From Verticillium longisporum (taxonomy: Eukaryota; Ascomycota; Sordariomycetes; Glomerellales; Plectosphaerellaceae): DNA of 64,000 bases. Each line of letters opens with the position of its first letter. The stretch's first letter is position 1. The notes beneath the pieces are model-generated. The model was not told the DNA's origin. It did no database searches and saw only the letters and a list, made by a program, of their open reading frames with translations. Both the position numbers and the translations under genes were made by a program. The DNA is taken from assembly GCA_019188255.1 (NCBI GenBank), contig JAETXT010000010.1, positions 2,790,001-2,854,000 of the forward strand, written 5' to 3'. Positions 1-9,571 of this stretch are shown in pieces.

Positions 1-1
1 A

Positions 2-1006
2 TGGGAGGTGGATCCGCACATGAACGCCAAAGGCCTGGAGAACAACCTGATCAAGCTTGTGAGCCTGACAGGCCACTACAAGACCATGATTCTGGATAAG
101 CAGCACCACGAAACCATCAAGAACCGCGTGCAGTACTACAAAGGCCAGGCGACCGCTTTCGAAATCCTGCAGCCCTCGCTGCGTTGGCCATCGGATCCCG
201 CTTCGCAAGCCAATCGAGCGACGCGCGTTGCCAGGGTCATGGAAGCTCTCCCCGACGAGAGCCTGCTGCCGAAGCCGCTGCTGCAGCGCTACCGCGATAT
301 CCTCAACCGCGAGCGTGGCGTCATCGACATGATTCAGGCCTTCATCGACGAACAGACTGCCGAGCGAGCCAAACGGCACGAGAGCTGGCAGCAGCAACTC
401 GGCGTGCCCATTACCCATCCCACGTCGTCGGCCGCCCGCCCAGTCTCGGGCCCCAGGACGCGGAGTCCTCTCGACAACCTGACGGCGCTCAAGATGCAGC
501 AGGACATGGCCGAGGACAGGGTCATGCTCTACAACGACCTCTTCAAGCGCCACGAGTTTCTGTGCCAGCGCGACCAGCATACAGCCCTCATCCTGCTGCG
601 CCTTCCCGAGGTGCTCCAGATCAGCGGCCGCACCTTTTCGCTGAGCGCCCTCTTGGAGGGCATTCCCAAGCGCGAAGACCTGCCCGCCTGCACCCTCGGC
701 ATGGGCTGCACGCTGGGACAGACGCACTGCGAGATGCAATTCCGAGCTCTTCCAGGCCAGCTCAGCAACCCCATCGACGGCCACCTCAACCCAGCTGCTG
801 GCGTCTTTGTTCCGGGCTCGGGAGCTGTGCGTGGTGCTGGTGCTGGTGCTGGTGCTGGTGCTGGTGCCGGTGCTGCCGATTCGAACGCCAATGTTGCCAC
901 CAACAGTGACGCAGGTCCTGCCTCTGCGTCGACCAGGCGCCAGCACCCTGAAGATTCTGAGCAGGACCAGGAACCGAATAAGAGGGTTCGGCTCGCCAAA
1001 GAGTGA
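2..1006 (+). CDS. Hypothetical protein, 5'-truncated by the window edge
   Basis: The reading frame is open from base 2 and continues to a TGA at 1004-1006. The first in-frame ATG is at 20, but the frame is already open upstream of it, so the true start probably lies outside the window. About 330 residues are visible. The first 200 are charged and probably helical, with no motif I recognise. Near the C-terminus is a Gly-Ala dipeptide tract (about residues 276-290) encoded by a GGTGCT repeat at 833-874, followed by an acidic and basic tail ending in KRVRLAKE that could act as a nuclear localisation signal. Codon third positions are G/C-rich, as in the confirmed genes nearby, which supports real coding. 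Function unknown. Confidence 0.6.
   Translation, partial: WEVDPHMNAKGLENNLIKLVSLTGHYKTMILDKQHHETIKNRVQYYKGQATAFEILQPSLRWPSDPASQANRATRVARVMEALPDESLLPKPLLQRYRDILNRERGVIDMIQAFIDEQTAERAKRHESWQQQLGVPITHPTSSAARPVSGPRTRSPLDNLTALKMQQDMAEDRVMLYNDLFKRHEFLCQRDQHTALILLRLPEVLQISGRTFSLSALLEGIPKREDLPACTLGMGCTLGQTHCEMQFRALPGQLSNPIDGHLNPAAGVFVPGSGAVRGAGAGAGAGAGAGAADSNANVATNSDAGPASASTRRQHPEDSEQDQEPNKRVRLAKE
833..874 (+). repeat. GGTGCT hexamer microsatellite coding for Gly-Ala
   Basis: Seven consecutive GGTGCT/GGTGCC hexamers encode a Gly-Ala run in the first gene. Read in other frames or on the other strand, the tract gives Leu-Val, Cys-Trp or Ala-Pro repeats, which creates spurious overlapping open frames. 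Confidence 0.9.
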
Positions 1007-1374
1007 TCAGGATGCCGGATGCTTGTTCTGTGTTGCCAACTCAGGCAAGGTGGCAGAGAAGCGCGTGGAAGTGCGCGCGGACATGGTATTGATGAAGACA
1101 AGGGGTCATTACGGGAGATGTCTGGTGCGGCTCGGTGGATGTGTTGATCGGATCGTTGCACGAGGCATGGCAGAGGTTGCTAAGTGACGAGCCCTTCGTT
1201 TGGATGGTCGTCGGGATCGAGGTTTGCTTGGCAGGTATGGCTCGAATTGGGCCTTTGGAGTGCAATGCACTGATAGTTTTGCCGTTGTGTGATCCAGAAG
1301 AAATGAGATGGCCGTAGCCGAAAGAAACGCATGGAGAATATGCTGTGATGGTCAAGTGTCAAGTTGCATGTATC

Positions 1375-1420
1375 CAGGTACCTACCTAGGTAGGTAGTAC
1401 CTAAGTACCTAAGTACCTAG
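1375..1420. repeat. TACCT/AGGTA palindromic cluster
   Basis: Overlapping CCTAGGTA, AGGTAGGTA and TAAGTACC elements form nested short palindromes. Similar clusters recur between genes elsewhere in the window (13906-13922, 28854-28919, 38613-38640, 53435-53453, 61791-61805, 61867-61898). Confidence 0.75.
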
Positions 1421-1607
1421 CGAAAGGTCTAGGCAAGTGATCGTGCTGTGTGACCAGATCTCGATCACCAGGAGCCAAGGCAGGGGCAGGGCAGGGCAGA
1501 GGCAGGTGCAGTGCAGCTGCGGTTCAGGTGCTGCAGGAGCGATTGGCAGAGGTGCGACGGTGATGCCGTTGCCGTCAATTTACGGCTGTGGCGCAGCTCT
1601 CTTGTTC

Positions 1608-1634
1608 TTCTGCCTTCTGCCTTCTGCCTTCTGC
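1608..1634. repeat. TTCTGCC tandem repeat, 3.9 copies
   Basis: Three full 7-bp TTCTGCC units plus a partial TTCTGC, directly adjacent, in intergenic DNA. Confidence 0.9.
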
Positions 1635-1854
1635 ATATCCCAATGCCATGCCGGGCCATCAAGAGTCGTTGGCTCCTCTCTACCAAGAGCTGACATTGCT
1701 CCCAGACTCCTTGCCAGAGGTTCGTCATGAAAGCCTTCGCTGCTGGCAGCCTGGCACACATCATCGTTCATCGGCCACTGTCCTCGTTCTGTTCTGACCC
1801 CATTACAGGGCACTGGCCACATGTCTCGGACACCCAACCATGCGTGGCTTGGCT

Positions 1855-1910
1855 CAAGGCTGCCCCTCCGTCTTGGGCTGCCTTGGGAGCAAGACGGAGG
1901 GGCAGCCTTG
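1855..1910. repeat. Perfect inverted repeat, 21-bp arms with a 14-nt loop
   Basis: Bases 1855-1875 are the exact reverse complement of 1890-1910, separated by 14 nt (1876-1889). The arms are G/C-rich, so the transcript or a single strand could form a very stable hairpin. It lies in the promoter region of the hydrolase gene starting at 2091. Function unknown. Confidence 0.9.
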
Positions 1911-2090
1911 GGAGCTTGGTGGAGGGGGGGCCACCTGAGCTTGGCCTCTCTCAGCTGACGATGGCGGTCATCTCCTCTGGTCAACCTGCCCTGAAATACC
2001 TGGCGTGACGCGCCTCATGGGACTCTCTTTCGACTGCACCTGTTTGAGGTGCCTCCAGTCTTTCCACCGATAGTCATAAAGCCTCGCACC

Positions 2091-4017
2091 ATGGCTCTCG
2101 GTCCCTTCTCCCCCAGCGCCATCCTGACGCGCCTGTGGACGCGACACCAACGCCACGAAGAAGCACGATCACAGCGAACGCGAGAGAGGATGGTTCGACC
2201 AAGTTCTTCGGCTCCCAGGTCGGCGGCCAGACCGTCATCAACTATGCCTACACCGATCTCCCGTCGAGATTGATGACCTGGGACATCTACTACTTCTTCT
2301 ACTACTCCTGGGCCCTGCCGTGGATCGTCCTGCCCCTGACGCCCTCGGACTCGGGCGATCTCGACGAACTGGCCGTGACGCCGCAGAACATCTTTTGCAT
2401 TGCGCTGCACTTGATCCTGTTCATCCTGCAGCTTGTTTTTGTCCTGTCTCTGCCCGCGGCTCTCTTCTTCCCCATCTGGATGGCCATCGCCTGCTGGGGG
2501 GCTTTCCTCGTCTTCAACTGGGCCTTTTGCCTGCTTCTGAACGGCCCCGACATTGAGTACCACTCTGACGAGAAGTTTGCCGAGGCCCGTCCTGAGCACG
2601 CACACGAGCAATGGGTGTTTCTCAACGGCGTGGCTGTCGGGTAGGTTTTTTTCCTATTCTTTTCTATTCCTTTTTTTTTTTTTCTTTTCTTTTCTTTTCT
2701 CTCTAGCATTTTCCCCCTTTGCTGTAAACTTGCACGCAACGGGCTGACTGAAGTAGCGACCACTGGATGAAGAACAATCTCAATCGACTGGCGTTGACCT
2801 TTCAACGTCCCATCCTCGGCATCCACAACCAGACGTCCGGCATCATCTTTGACGTCTTCGAGTGCCTCATCCAACGCAATTTTGGCTACGCCACGTATGA
2901 CGTGCGCATGGCCTACCGCATCCTCAAGGACAAGCTGTACGACCCGCAGTATTCCAAGGTCATCTTCATCCTGCACTCGCAGGGCGGCATCGAAGGCGGA
3001 CTCGTGCTCGATTGGCTGCTGCAAGAGCTGCCCCAGGACCTGCTGTCCAAGATTGAGGTCTACACCTTTGGCAACGCCGCCAACCACTTCAACAACCCGC
3101 ACCGTCACGTCTTTTCCCAGGCTCTCGCCCAGCAGGACCCGGCTGCCGCCGTGACCATGACGACGACCGAGACGACGCAGCCGACGCCCGAAAGCAGCCC
3201 CATCTCGCCGCTGACGAAGGCTCCCTCGTTCGACCGCCGCTCGACAAAGTCCCGCCTAGGCGACATGGCAAACGGCAAGGCCATGACCAACGGCAAGGCC
3301 ATGACGAACGGCGGGTCCAGGACCAACAGCGAGTCCAAGACCAACGGCACGCCCAAGACAAACGGCGCGCCCAAGACAAACGGCGAGCCCAAGACGGACG
3401 TCTCGTCGACGCCACGTTCGAGCGGCCCACCGAGCCTGCGTAAAGACGTCTCATCCCTGACGTCAACGCGCACATCGACCGCCGCGCAGGACCGCGCCCT
3501 CGGCCACGTCGAACACTACGCGCACACGACCGACTTTGTGGCGCTCTGGGGCGTGCTGCATTTCTGCACCTCGCTCGCCGCGAACCGCCCGATGCCCCGC
3601 TACATCGGCCGGCTGTTCGTCCGCGCGTCGGAGCGAGGCGGCCACCAGTTCTGCCAGCACTACCTCGACGGCATGTTTCCGCTTGAGAGAGACCCCGTGA
3701 CGAACAAACTGACGCGGTGCGCCGAGGAGAACGAGTTTATGGAGAGCGAAGTACAGGTCGGTACCGAGGGCGCGGCGGGGCAGAACGCCCGGGAGGCCTT
3801 TGAGATCTCGTGGCTCGGTGACACGGGGTTCGGCAGCGGCGAGGTCGGAGAGCAGGTCGAGGTGCACGGAGATCAGGTCGGCAGGCACCGGCGTAAGGGC
3901 GTCGTCAAGGTCAAGGATCTTTCGCGGCTGTGGATGTACCGCAACGGCATGTCACCGCCCGACGGGCCACCGCTGCTGATCCGCGAGAACGGCATCATAC
4001 GGAACGCGACCATGTAG
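2091..4017 (+). CDS. Alpha/beta-hydrolase (lipase-like) membrane protein, one frame break
   Basis: Two exons, 2091-2640 and 2757-4017, joined by a GT-AG intron (2641-2756, pyrimidine-rich, CTGAC branch-like site); spliced length corresponds to 603 residues once one base is restored. The N-terminus begins MALGPFSPSA. Hydrophobic segments follow (IYYFFYYSWALPWIV, then two more up to about residue 150). The catalytic half contains the nucleophile elbow HSQGG within KVIFILHSQGGIEGG, and FGNAANHFNNPH, which may supply a later catalytic residue. This layout matches a conserved fungal family of membrane-anchored putative serine hydrolases; the substrate is unknown. A low-complexity insert with KTNG-type repeats (3268-3396) interrupts the C-terminal half. 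The frame is lost near the GG at 2188-2189; one extra G there rejoins the start codon to the conserved frame. It is convergent with the SET gene, 89 bp away. Confidence 0.8.
3268..3396 (+). repeat. Degenerate in-frame TNG/KTNG repeats in the hydrolase
   Basis: Short units of the form (K/A)-(T/M)-T-N-G-x repeat about eight times in the translation, moving from AMTNGK to PKTNGA types. All are in frame and rich in Thr, Asn, Gly and Lys, suggesting a disordered linker expanded by slippage. Confidence 0.8.
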
Positions 4018-4106
4018 GCACGAAGAGGACTTTTACAACGCCAACATGCGACATGCAATACGCTACACTCGACACTCAACGCGCAACCGCGGACTCCACA
4101 TCCTGC

Positions 4107-5347
4107 TCACCGCACCCTCCCCCTCCAGGTAAAGTGTTCCTTCGGCGCCTTTGCCAGCTCCCTCATGGCCGCGACGTCTGCAGCATGAGGCCCCTCCTCG
4201 CGCAACCCGCACTCCAACGCCAGTCGCGCATGCCTCACAGCGAGACTCTGCTTCCCGAAAAGGCTGTAATTCAGCGCCGCCGTCGTGTACGCCCCCGCCA
4301 TCTTGCCCTCGAGCCCTTCCTCCTTCATCAGCTCCAGGTACCGCTCAATATCCCCCATCGTCACCTTTGCCGCCACATCACCAAGCCTCGCCTCGAGCGC
4401 CTTGATCTCCGCAACCCTAGCATCACTCTCGTCACCAGCAGCACACCGACGACAGCCACACTCGAAGCCCCAAGACCCCGCCATTCGCGCCCTCCTCTCG
4501 GCGCGCGGCGCCAGCGCGTCGACGTACGAGATGCTAATCTCCTCCCCGGCCGCAATGTCCTTCGAAGCGAACGCCCGGTGCACAAGGCCCGTCTTGTCCG
4601 TCCAGGCCGCGGCATTTGGCCCACAGTCGTGATTGAGCCGTGAAATGGCCGGAAACACGCCGAAATGGTGATGATGCCCGCCCGCCACGTCGCCGCCGAC
4701 GTCGACCTGGAAGGCGTTCGTCGCGACGATGCCGCGCACCGAGCCGCCCATCTGGCGCAGCAGGGCCCGGCGCGCGGCCGCCGGCAGCAGGGCGGGGATC
4801 TGGTCGTAGAGGACGGCGGCGTCGGCGGGGGGCCGCTCGAAGAAGGCGCGGTGGACGAGGAGCACGGGCGGCGAGGCGATGAGCGGGGTGCCCGCGGGGA
4901 TGGGCGCTTGCGCGACGAGGCCGACGCCCTTGCCCGGCATGTCGACGGCTGCGAAGAGGGATTCCGGGAGCGGCGCAGGGGGCGGCGCGGCGGCGAGCGT
5001 GTGCTTGAGGTGCGCGAGGGCCGGGGCTGTGGTCAGCAGGACGATGCCGCGGGAGTGGGCGTAGCCGCGGTTGTGATAGAGGCAGTAGGGCCTATGCACT
5101 GTGTGCCGCCGCGCCATTCGTATGGATGTGATGTTATATTTTGGGGAGGTGCTTGTGCGACGGGCGGAGCGTGAGATGCTGCTGGTGGTGGCGGCCAGCG
5201 TTGGCAGGCTGGATTTGTGAGAAGTGGTGTTGAAGGACACGCATCCACGACAGGATGGATCCTCCAAGCCTGCTGTGTCAATAGAGTCGCATCTGCTGAC
5301 ACGAGCCCTGCGGCAAGTGCACTAGTGAATGCGACGAAGCCTTTCAT
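4107..5347 (-). CDS. Secretory-type SET-domain protein, one frame break
   Basis: Read from ATG 5347, the first about 18 residues (MKGFVAFTSALAAGLVSA) form a clear signal peptide, followed by a Cys-containing region up to CIG. The frame is then lost at the GGG at 5088-5090 (C-run on the coding strand); adding one C continues as PYCLYHNRGY into the SET domain and gives 413 residues. The SET domain spans roughly residues 130-277, with SRLNHDCGPN at about 236-245 and GEEISISYVD at its end, followed by a CGCRRC post-SET-like cluster. This matches fungal SET proteins of the SMYD-like branch, several of which carry signal peptides. A 140-nt intron with a weak GTCCTT donor is a less attractive alternative explanation of the frame change. 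A His run (225-228) is present. The substrate is unknown. Confidence 0.8.
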
Positions 5348-5679
5348 TCTAAATGACGAGCGCCACGCGGTGTGTCGTTGAAGTACAGACGAGTTGACAG
5401 CGGAAGCTTGAGATGAGCAAGATGGGATGAAGGGCATTCAAGTAGTCGCCAGACTCTGCTGCATACATAGCAATGGGCCAACGCAGCTGAAACACTGCAG
5501 CAAGTCTTGCAAGTCTTGGATGCGGCATTGGTCGCCTCCTTGAAACAAACACGGACGTCGATCGTGAACAGGGGCCGTCGCTGACCGAAAACCCGGCTCG
5601 GTGTAATTCGGTAAGACCTACTTGATCTCGAGATGCCATTACGATTCCTACGACAGTTCAGAGATGTGAGCTATCCGGC
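5348..5679. other. Intergenic region between two minus-strand genes
   Basis: This 332-bp stretch is the promoter side of the SET gene and the 3' side of the membrane protein at 5680-7485. I see no gene or notable element. Confidence 0.6.
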
Positions 5680-7485
5680 TCACACCGTCTCCTGGGAAGA
5701 CTCTTTTGCTGGCGGCTTTTCCCAAGCAGATTTATCTGAGCCAGTGTCTTCCCCGGTCCTTTCTTTCGCATCCTTTACCTCCTCTTGCTCTGGCGCCTCG
5801 CCCGTCTCGTAGCCCAGTGGTCTCGCGAAGCTGAACCACCGTAGCAACGTGGGCACATACGCCCGTACCAGCAGGAACTGCAAAACATACCTCATCATCT
5901 GCAGGACGAACACGCAAATGTCCCTCATCCACTCGTTGAGGTCCGTCCGCAGCATGATGCCCGCATTCTTCCACACGGCCCTCTCATCCGCCACCTGATC
6001 AGCCGTCAGCCGCAGGTCCGCCCTCTCGACCCGCTGCCGCAAAAGACTGTAGTAGCCCTGCGCCACCTCGCCCAGCGCGGCCTCGAGCGCCCTCCTGTTC
6101 CGCGGGTGCCAGGCCTGCGCCGCCCGCGCGAGCGCGTTGCCCCGCCGCCGCAGCAGGTGGTTGACGGCCGCGGCCGGCGGATACGCGAACAGCCCGTCGA
6201 GACACTGCCCGGCCACGACGAACGGGGCGCCCTCGACGACGGCGCCGCGCCGGTGCAGCGACGCCGGCCGCTTGAACTCGGCCACCGAGTAGCCGCACTC
6301 GAGGACCCGCGGGTCCGCCGGGCGGAAGAACAGCACCTGCATGGCCGTGAAGACGTTCTTCGTCCCGCCGTCCGTGTACGAGACGTAGAAGCTCGTGCCC
6401 ATGTCGTCATCGTCGTCGTCGCGCGCGGGCTCGGCCGTCGCGTTCGCCGGCGTCACGCGCGGCTGGTCGAGCCAGCGGCTAAAGTCCACCAGGCTTCCGA
6501 TGCGGTGCAGCGCGAACGGGTCCGACGGCAGCTTCAGGTCGCGGAAGAGATAGCGCGTCGTGACGTCGTAGCAGTTTGTCGTGACGTTGTTGGAGTACAT
6601 CAGACCCTCGAGGTCGCGTGGCGCGAGGTACGAGGGGAGGCCTAGGCGGGTTGTGTTGAGCTCCGAGAAGAAGGTGGTCGTGGCGAAGCCGAGGCCCTCG
6701 GTGGCTGTTGTCTTGAAGAGGTTCTGGCCAAGGCGGAAGGGCTTGTCGTCTACCTGTTCCACGTCTTTGGTGATCTCGCCGTGTCTCGAGCCCGGGCGAT
6801 GCCCGGGTGACGACGGGTATCGCTGGCGTATTTTCTCCGTGCTTGTCTCGAGGAGAGCGTCGAGTTCGTCGAGCTGGTCGGCCGCAAGGTAGAGGGCGCT
6901 GTTCCGGAGAAAGGTCGGTACAGGTTGGCCCTCGACTCCATATTCCGGTTCCGCCGCACGGTGAGGATTGGCGATCCTCTCCTGCGTCAAACCGTAGTAG
7001 AAGGTTTCATTGAGGACGGAGAGGGGATATGAAGGCCCCAGGGGCACGATAGTCCCTCCCCAGGGCAGCCCAATGGTCGCCACGATGACGGCGATGATCG
7101 TCAGTGCAACGGGAGCAAGCAGTGCCTTCCTCTTCGCTGGGCTCTGTCGCTGCCAGGCGGGCCATCGTGAACGAAAGATGGGACGGAGCCGCAATCCTTG
7201 GCTCAAGGCGTGGGCTTCAGACAACAGGAGAAACTCTTCGCAGGTCCTCGCCATGCGGACCAGGAGATAGAAATACGCCAGGCCAAACAGGCAGCACATG
7301 ACAACCCACAAGACCGGGTCGATGTGCTGCCAGTCCGACCCCATGGTGTGGTATCCGCCGGTCACCTCATGCTCCCTTCTTGCGGTGGCCGCGCGGAGGA
7401 CGGTGAGAAATTTGGTCAGCAGCGGCACGGCGTCGATGGCGTAGAGGCCAATCTGGCACTGGCAAAGGAACCACGTATAGCCCAT
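5680..7485 (-). CDS. Large fungal membrane protein of unknown function
   Basis: Uninterrupted frame of 601 residues starting MGYTWFLCQCQ. Membrane segments are visible near the N-terminus (around LWVVMCCLFGLAYFYLLV and VALTIIAVIVATIGLPWGG) and one close to the C-terminus (around MMRYVLQFLLVRAYV). Between them is a long, probably non-cytosolic domain of about 350 residues containing NETF, NTT, NVT and NAT sequons and a YEC-like single Cys motif (LECGYSV). An Asp run (DDDDD) lies in the middle and the acidic/basic tail is low-complexity. The architecture, a large glycosylated loop between few membrane helices, recurs in uncharacterised ascomycete proteins. I do not recognise a catalytic motif. 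It lies upstream, in transcription order, of the SET gene on the same strand, 332 bp apart, with no sign of co-transcription. Confidence 0.65.
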   Translation of the reverse strand: MGYTWFLCQCQIGLYAIDAVPLLTKFLTVLRAATARREHEVTGGYHTMGSDWQHIDPVLWVVMCCLFGLAYFYLLVRMARTCEEFLLLSEAHALSQGLRLRPIFRSRWPAWQRQSPAKRKALLAPVALTIIAVIVATIGLPWGGTIVPLGPSYPLSVLNETFYYGLTQERIANPHRAAEPEYGVEGQPVPTFLRNSALYLAADQLDELDALLETSTEKIRQRYPSSPGHRPGSRHGEITKDVEQVDDKPFRLGQNLFKTTATEGLGFATTTFFSELNTTRLGLPSYLAPRDLEGLMYSNNVTTNCYDVTTRYLFRDLKLPSDPFALHRIGSLVDFSRWLDQPRVTPANATAEPARDDDDDDMGTSFYVSYTDGGTKNVFTAMQVLFFRPADPRVLECGYSVAEFKRPASLHRRGAVVEGAPFVVAGQCLDGLFAYPPAAAVNHLLRRRGNALARAAQAWHPRNRRALEAALGEVAQGYYSLLRQRVERADLRLTADQVADERAVWKNAGIMLRTDLNEWMRDICVFVLQMMRYVLQFLLVRAYVPTLLRWFSFARPLGYETGEAPEQEEVKDAKERTGEDTGSDKSAWEKPPAKESSQETV

Positions 7486-7876
7486 TTGATTTCGCTATCG
7501 CACACTCATGAAGCGGAGACCAAGGAATATGTCGCTACATCCGGTCGAGAGAACGAGGAGCATCAGCTTTTTCTCCTGGTTCGCTGCTAGTGGAAGTGGT
7601 TGACTTTATCGGCAGCGATGTGCCGGAAGGATTGTTCTCACGGCACGGCAGCAAGGTGCCGGATTGCTCAGGTGCAGCTTGGCGACGAAGCGAAATTGGC
7701 CTCAACTGAAGGCGCAGCAGCTTGTGATCTCGGTAGGCTCGGTGAATGATTCTTGTATTTCGATCAGAAGTCCAGGCATAACAACCCCTATTCAATGCAT
7801 CTCGCCTTTTGCTCGTTAACCTCCAAATTGTTTTGAGTATCAAAAACCAGAGTAGCATGCTCTACTGTCGGACGCG
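7486..7876. other. Intergenic region
   Basis: This 391-bp stretch separates the 3' end of the chromate transporter gene from the start of the 601-residue membrane protein gene. No gene or repeat seen. Confidence 0.6.
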
Positions 7877-9571
7877 CTACGCCGTGACGACGCCGTACCA
7901 AACTAGCCCGAGCACGGCACCCATGACGATGACGACGGGCGGATTCACGCCGAAAGAATACCCAAAGACAAAACTCGACGCCGTGACGACCACCCACCAC
8001 GGTTCCTGCGCCAAGCTCGTTCCCTGCTGGAAGTCTTGGTCAATGTAGCCAATCTGCCACAACCTGTAGACGGCTGTGTATATGAGCCCGACGGCACCGG
8101 CATTGACACCTCTCAGCAGCGACTTGACCCATCTCAGACCACGGATGGCGCTCCAAATGCCCATCGTTCCGTGTACGGTGATAAGGCCAGGGGCAAATAT
8201 GCCGATGTAACCAAGCACCGCGCCGGCGGCCGAGTTGTATCCTCCGTTGATTGCCGTCAGTGCCCCGAGGTAGACGGCGAAGTTGAAGTTGGGGCCCGGA
8301 AAGCTCTGCTGGATGGCGAGGCCGATGAGGAAATCGCGGGGGCTGACCCAGCCTTCGGCGACAACGTACTCTCGCAAAAGAGGGATAACCACGGGACCTC
8401 CACCAAAGATGATCGTTCCGGCGAGGTACATGTTGGCGAAGAAGCTGTAGAGAAGCGGTTTCGTGGGCAGCACGCCGCGGAGGACCATGACCACCGTGAA
8501 CGTGATGAGGAAGAAGACAATGATTGCGAGACCGACGGCCCAGGAGAAGTCCAGAACACGCTCTGTCGGAACCACCCTGGGCTCTGTCTCGGCTTCGGAG
8601 CGTTGGTTCTCGGTAATGGGGAGGGTACTGGCCGCGTCGTTGCGGCTCGGTGGCGCCTCGTGCTCCCGCGAGACAGCGTCACTTCTATCGTCCCGTTGCG
8701 TTTCCGGTAATTCTATGGACTCATTCTCTGGGGCGCGGCTCTTTTGTCGCGGATTTTTGACCAGATCCAGCACACCTTTGGCGAGGGGGTGGAGCCAGCG
8801 AAAGTCGTGAACAACCGTAACGACACCTGCCACAAACATCAGGAGGGGGAAATACCACAAGGCGTTGTAGAGGATCCCAGCTGCGCCTGCGACGAGGACA
8901 ATCATGCGGGTCAAGGGATCAGTAATGGCCTTTTCTGATAGTTGCACCGCTGCAACAGCGATAATGCCCACGGTCGACGCGTTGAGACCAGAGAGCAGGG
9001 CGTAGACCGGGCCAGGCAGAGAGTCGCCAATGTTGGAAATCCCGACGGAAAGGCCGTACATGCCGAGAGCGCCAGGCAAACTGACAATCACATCAGCACA
9101 CGCGCGCGAATGGTGGCCATGTCGGGTTGAGCACAGTACCTCCAGATGAGAAACCCCAGCAAGGCAGACAGGAACCCATCGTGGATCAGGTTGATGCAGT
9201 AATGCATCTTGGTGCTGCCAGGTCCAGAGAAGGCCTGGCACACGCTGAAAAGCTCTTGGTACTACATGATTATTTAGGACTGATTTCGACTGGCACGTCG
9301 TTAGACTTACGATTTGTTCATCGATCCATCCCAGCTTGACCACGAATTTCTCGCGGAGCTACAAGAAGGACATCCCTTAGCATCTGACGCCTCAAGCTTC
9401 CTGCAATCTCTTCCATTAGGGAGTTCTGCAGCGACTGAGACTCACAATCTTGAAATGCACTGGCGGGCCTCCAAAGGCCGTGAAGCCCAGATGGTAGTTG
9501 GTCCTGAATGTGCTCCATAATTTCTTGGAGACCTGGGCGTTCCGCCAGCTTGTGCCTCCCCGGATTGCCAT
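7877..9571 (-). CDS. Chromate transporter (CHR/ChrA family)
   Basis: Four exons: 9571-9446, 9358-9311, 9261-9140 and 9080-7877. All three introns are canonical (GTGAGT, GTAAGT, GTACTG donors; TAG/CAG acceptors). The product is 499 residues, as expected for a fungal two-domain CHR protein. Each half carries the family signatures: FGGPPVHF near residue 33 and SGPGSTK in the first half; FGGGPVVIPLL and SFPGPNFNF in the second. The halves are linked by a hydrophilic stretch rich in Glu and Ser (about residues 205-275). CHR proteins move chromate, and in some cases sulfate, across membranes; in bacteria they usually export chromate, while the direction in fungi is less certain. The start at 9571 follows duplicated TTTCCTAGGGACCTAG elements immediately upstream. 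Confidence 0.9.

Larger units (their letters stand above)
1007..2090. other. Intergenic region with repeats and a hairpin
   Basis: I see no coding gene. The stretch holds a TACCT/AGGTA palindrome cluster (1375-1420), a G/C-rich GGCAGG-type tract (about 1480-1515), a 7-bp TTCTGCC tandem repeat (1608-1634) and a perfect long-arm hairpin (1855-1910). Because the next gene starts at 2091, the hairpin lies about 180 bp upstream of its ATG. Confidence 0.7.

Noticed and set aside
184..1161. Long open frames overlapping the first gene, including a minus-strand frame with Ala-Pro repeats
   Set aside because: They are created by the GGTGCT repeat and GC-rich codon bias of the plus-strand gene; none has a motif.
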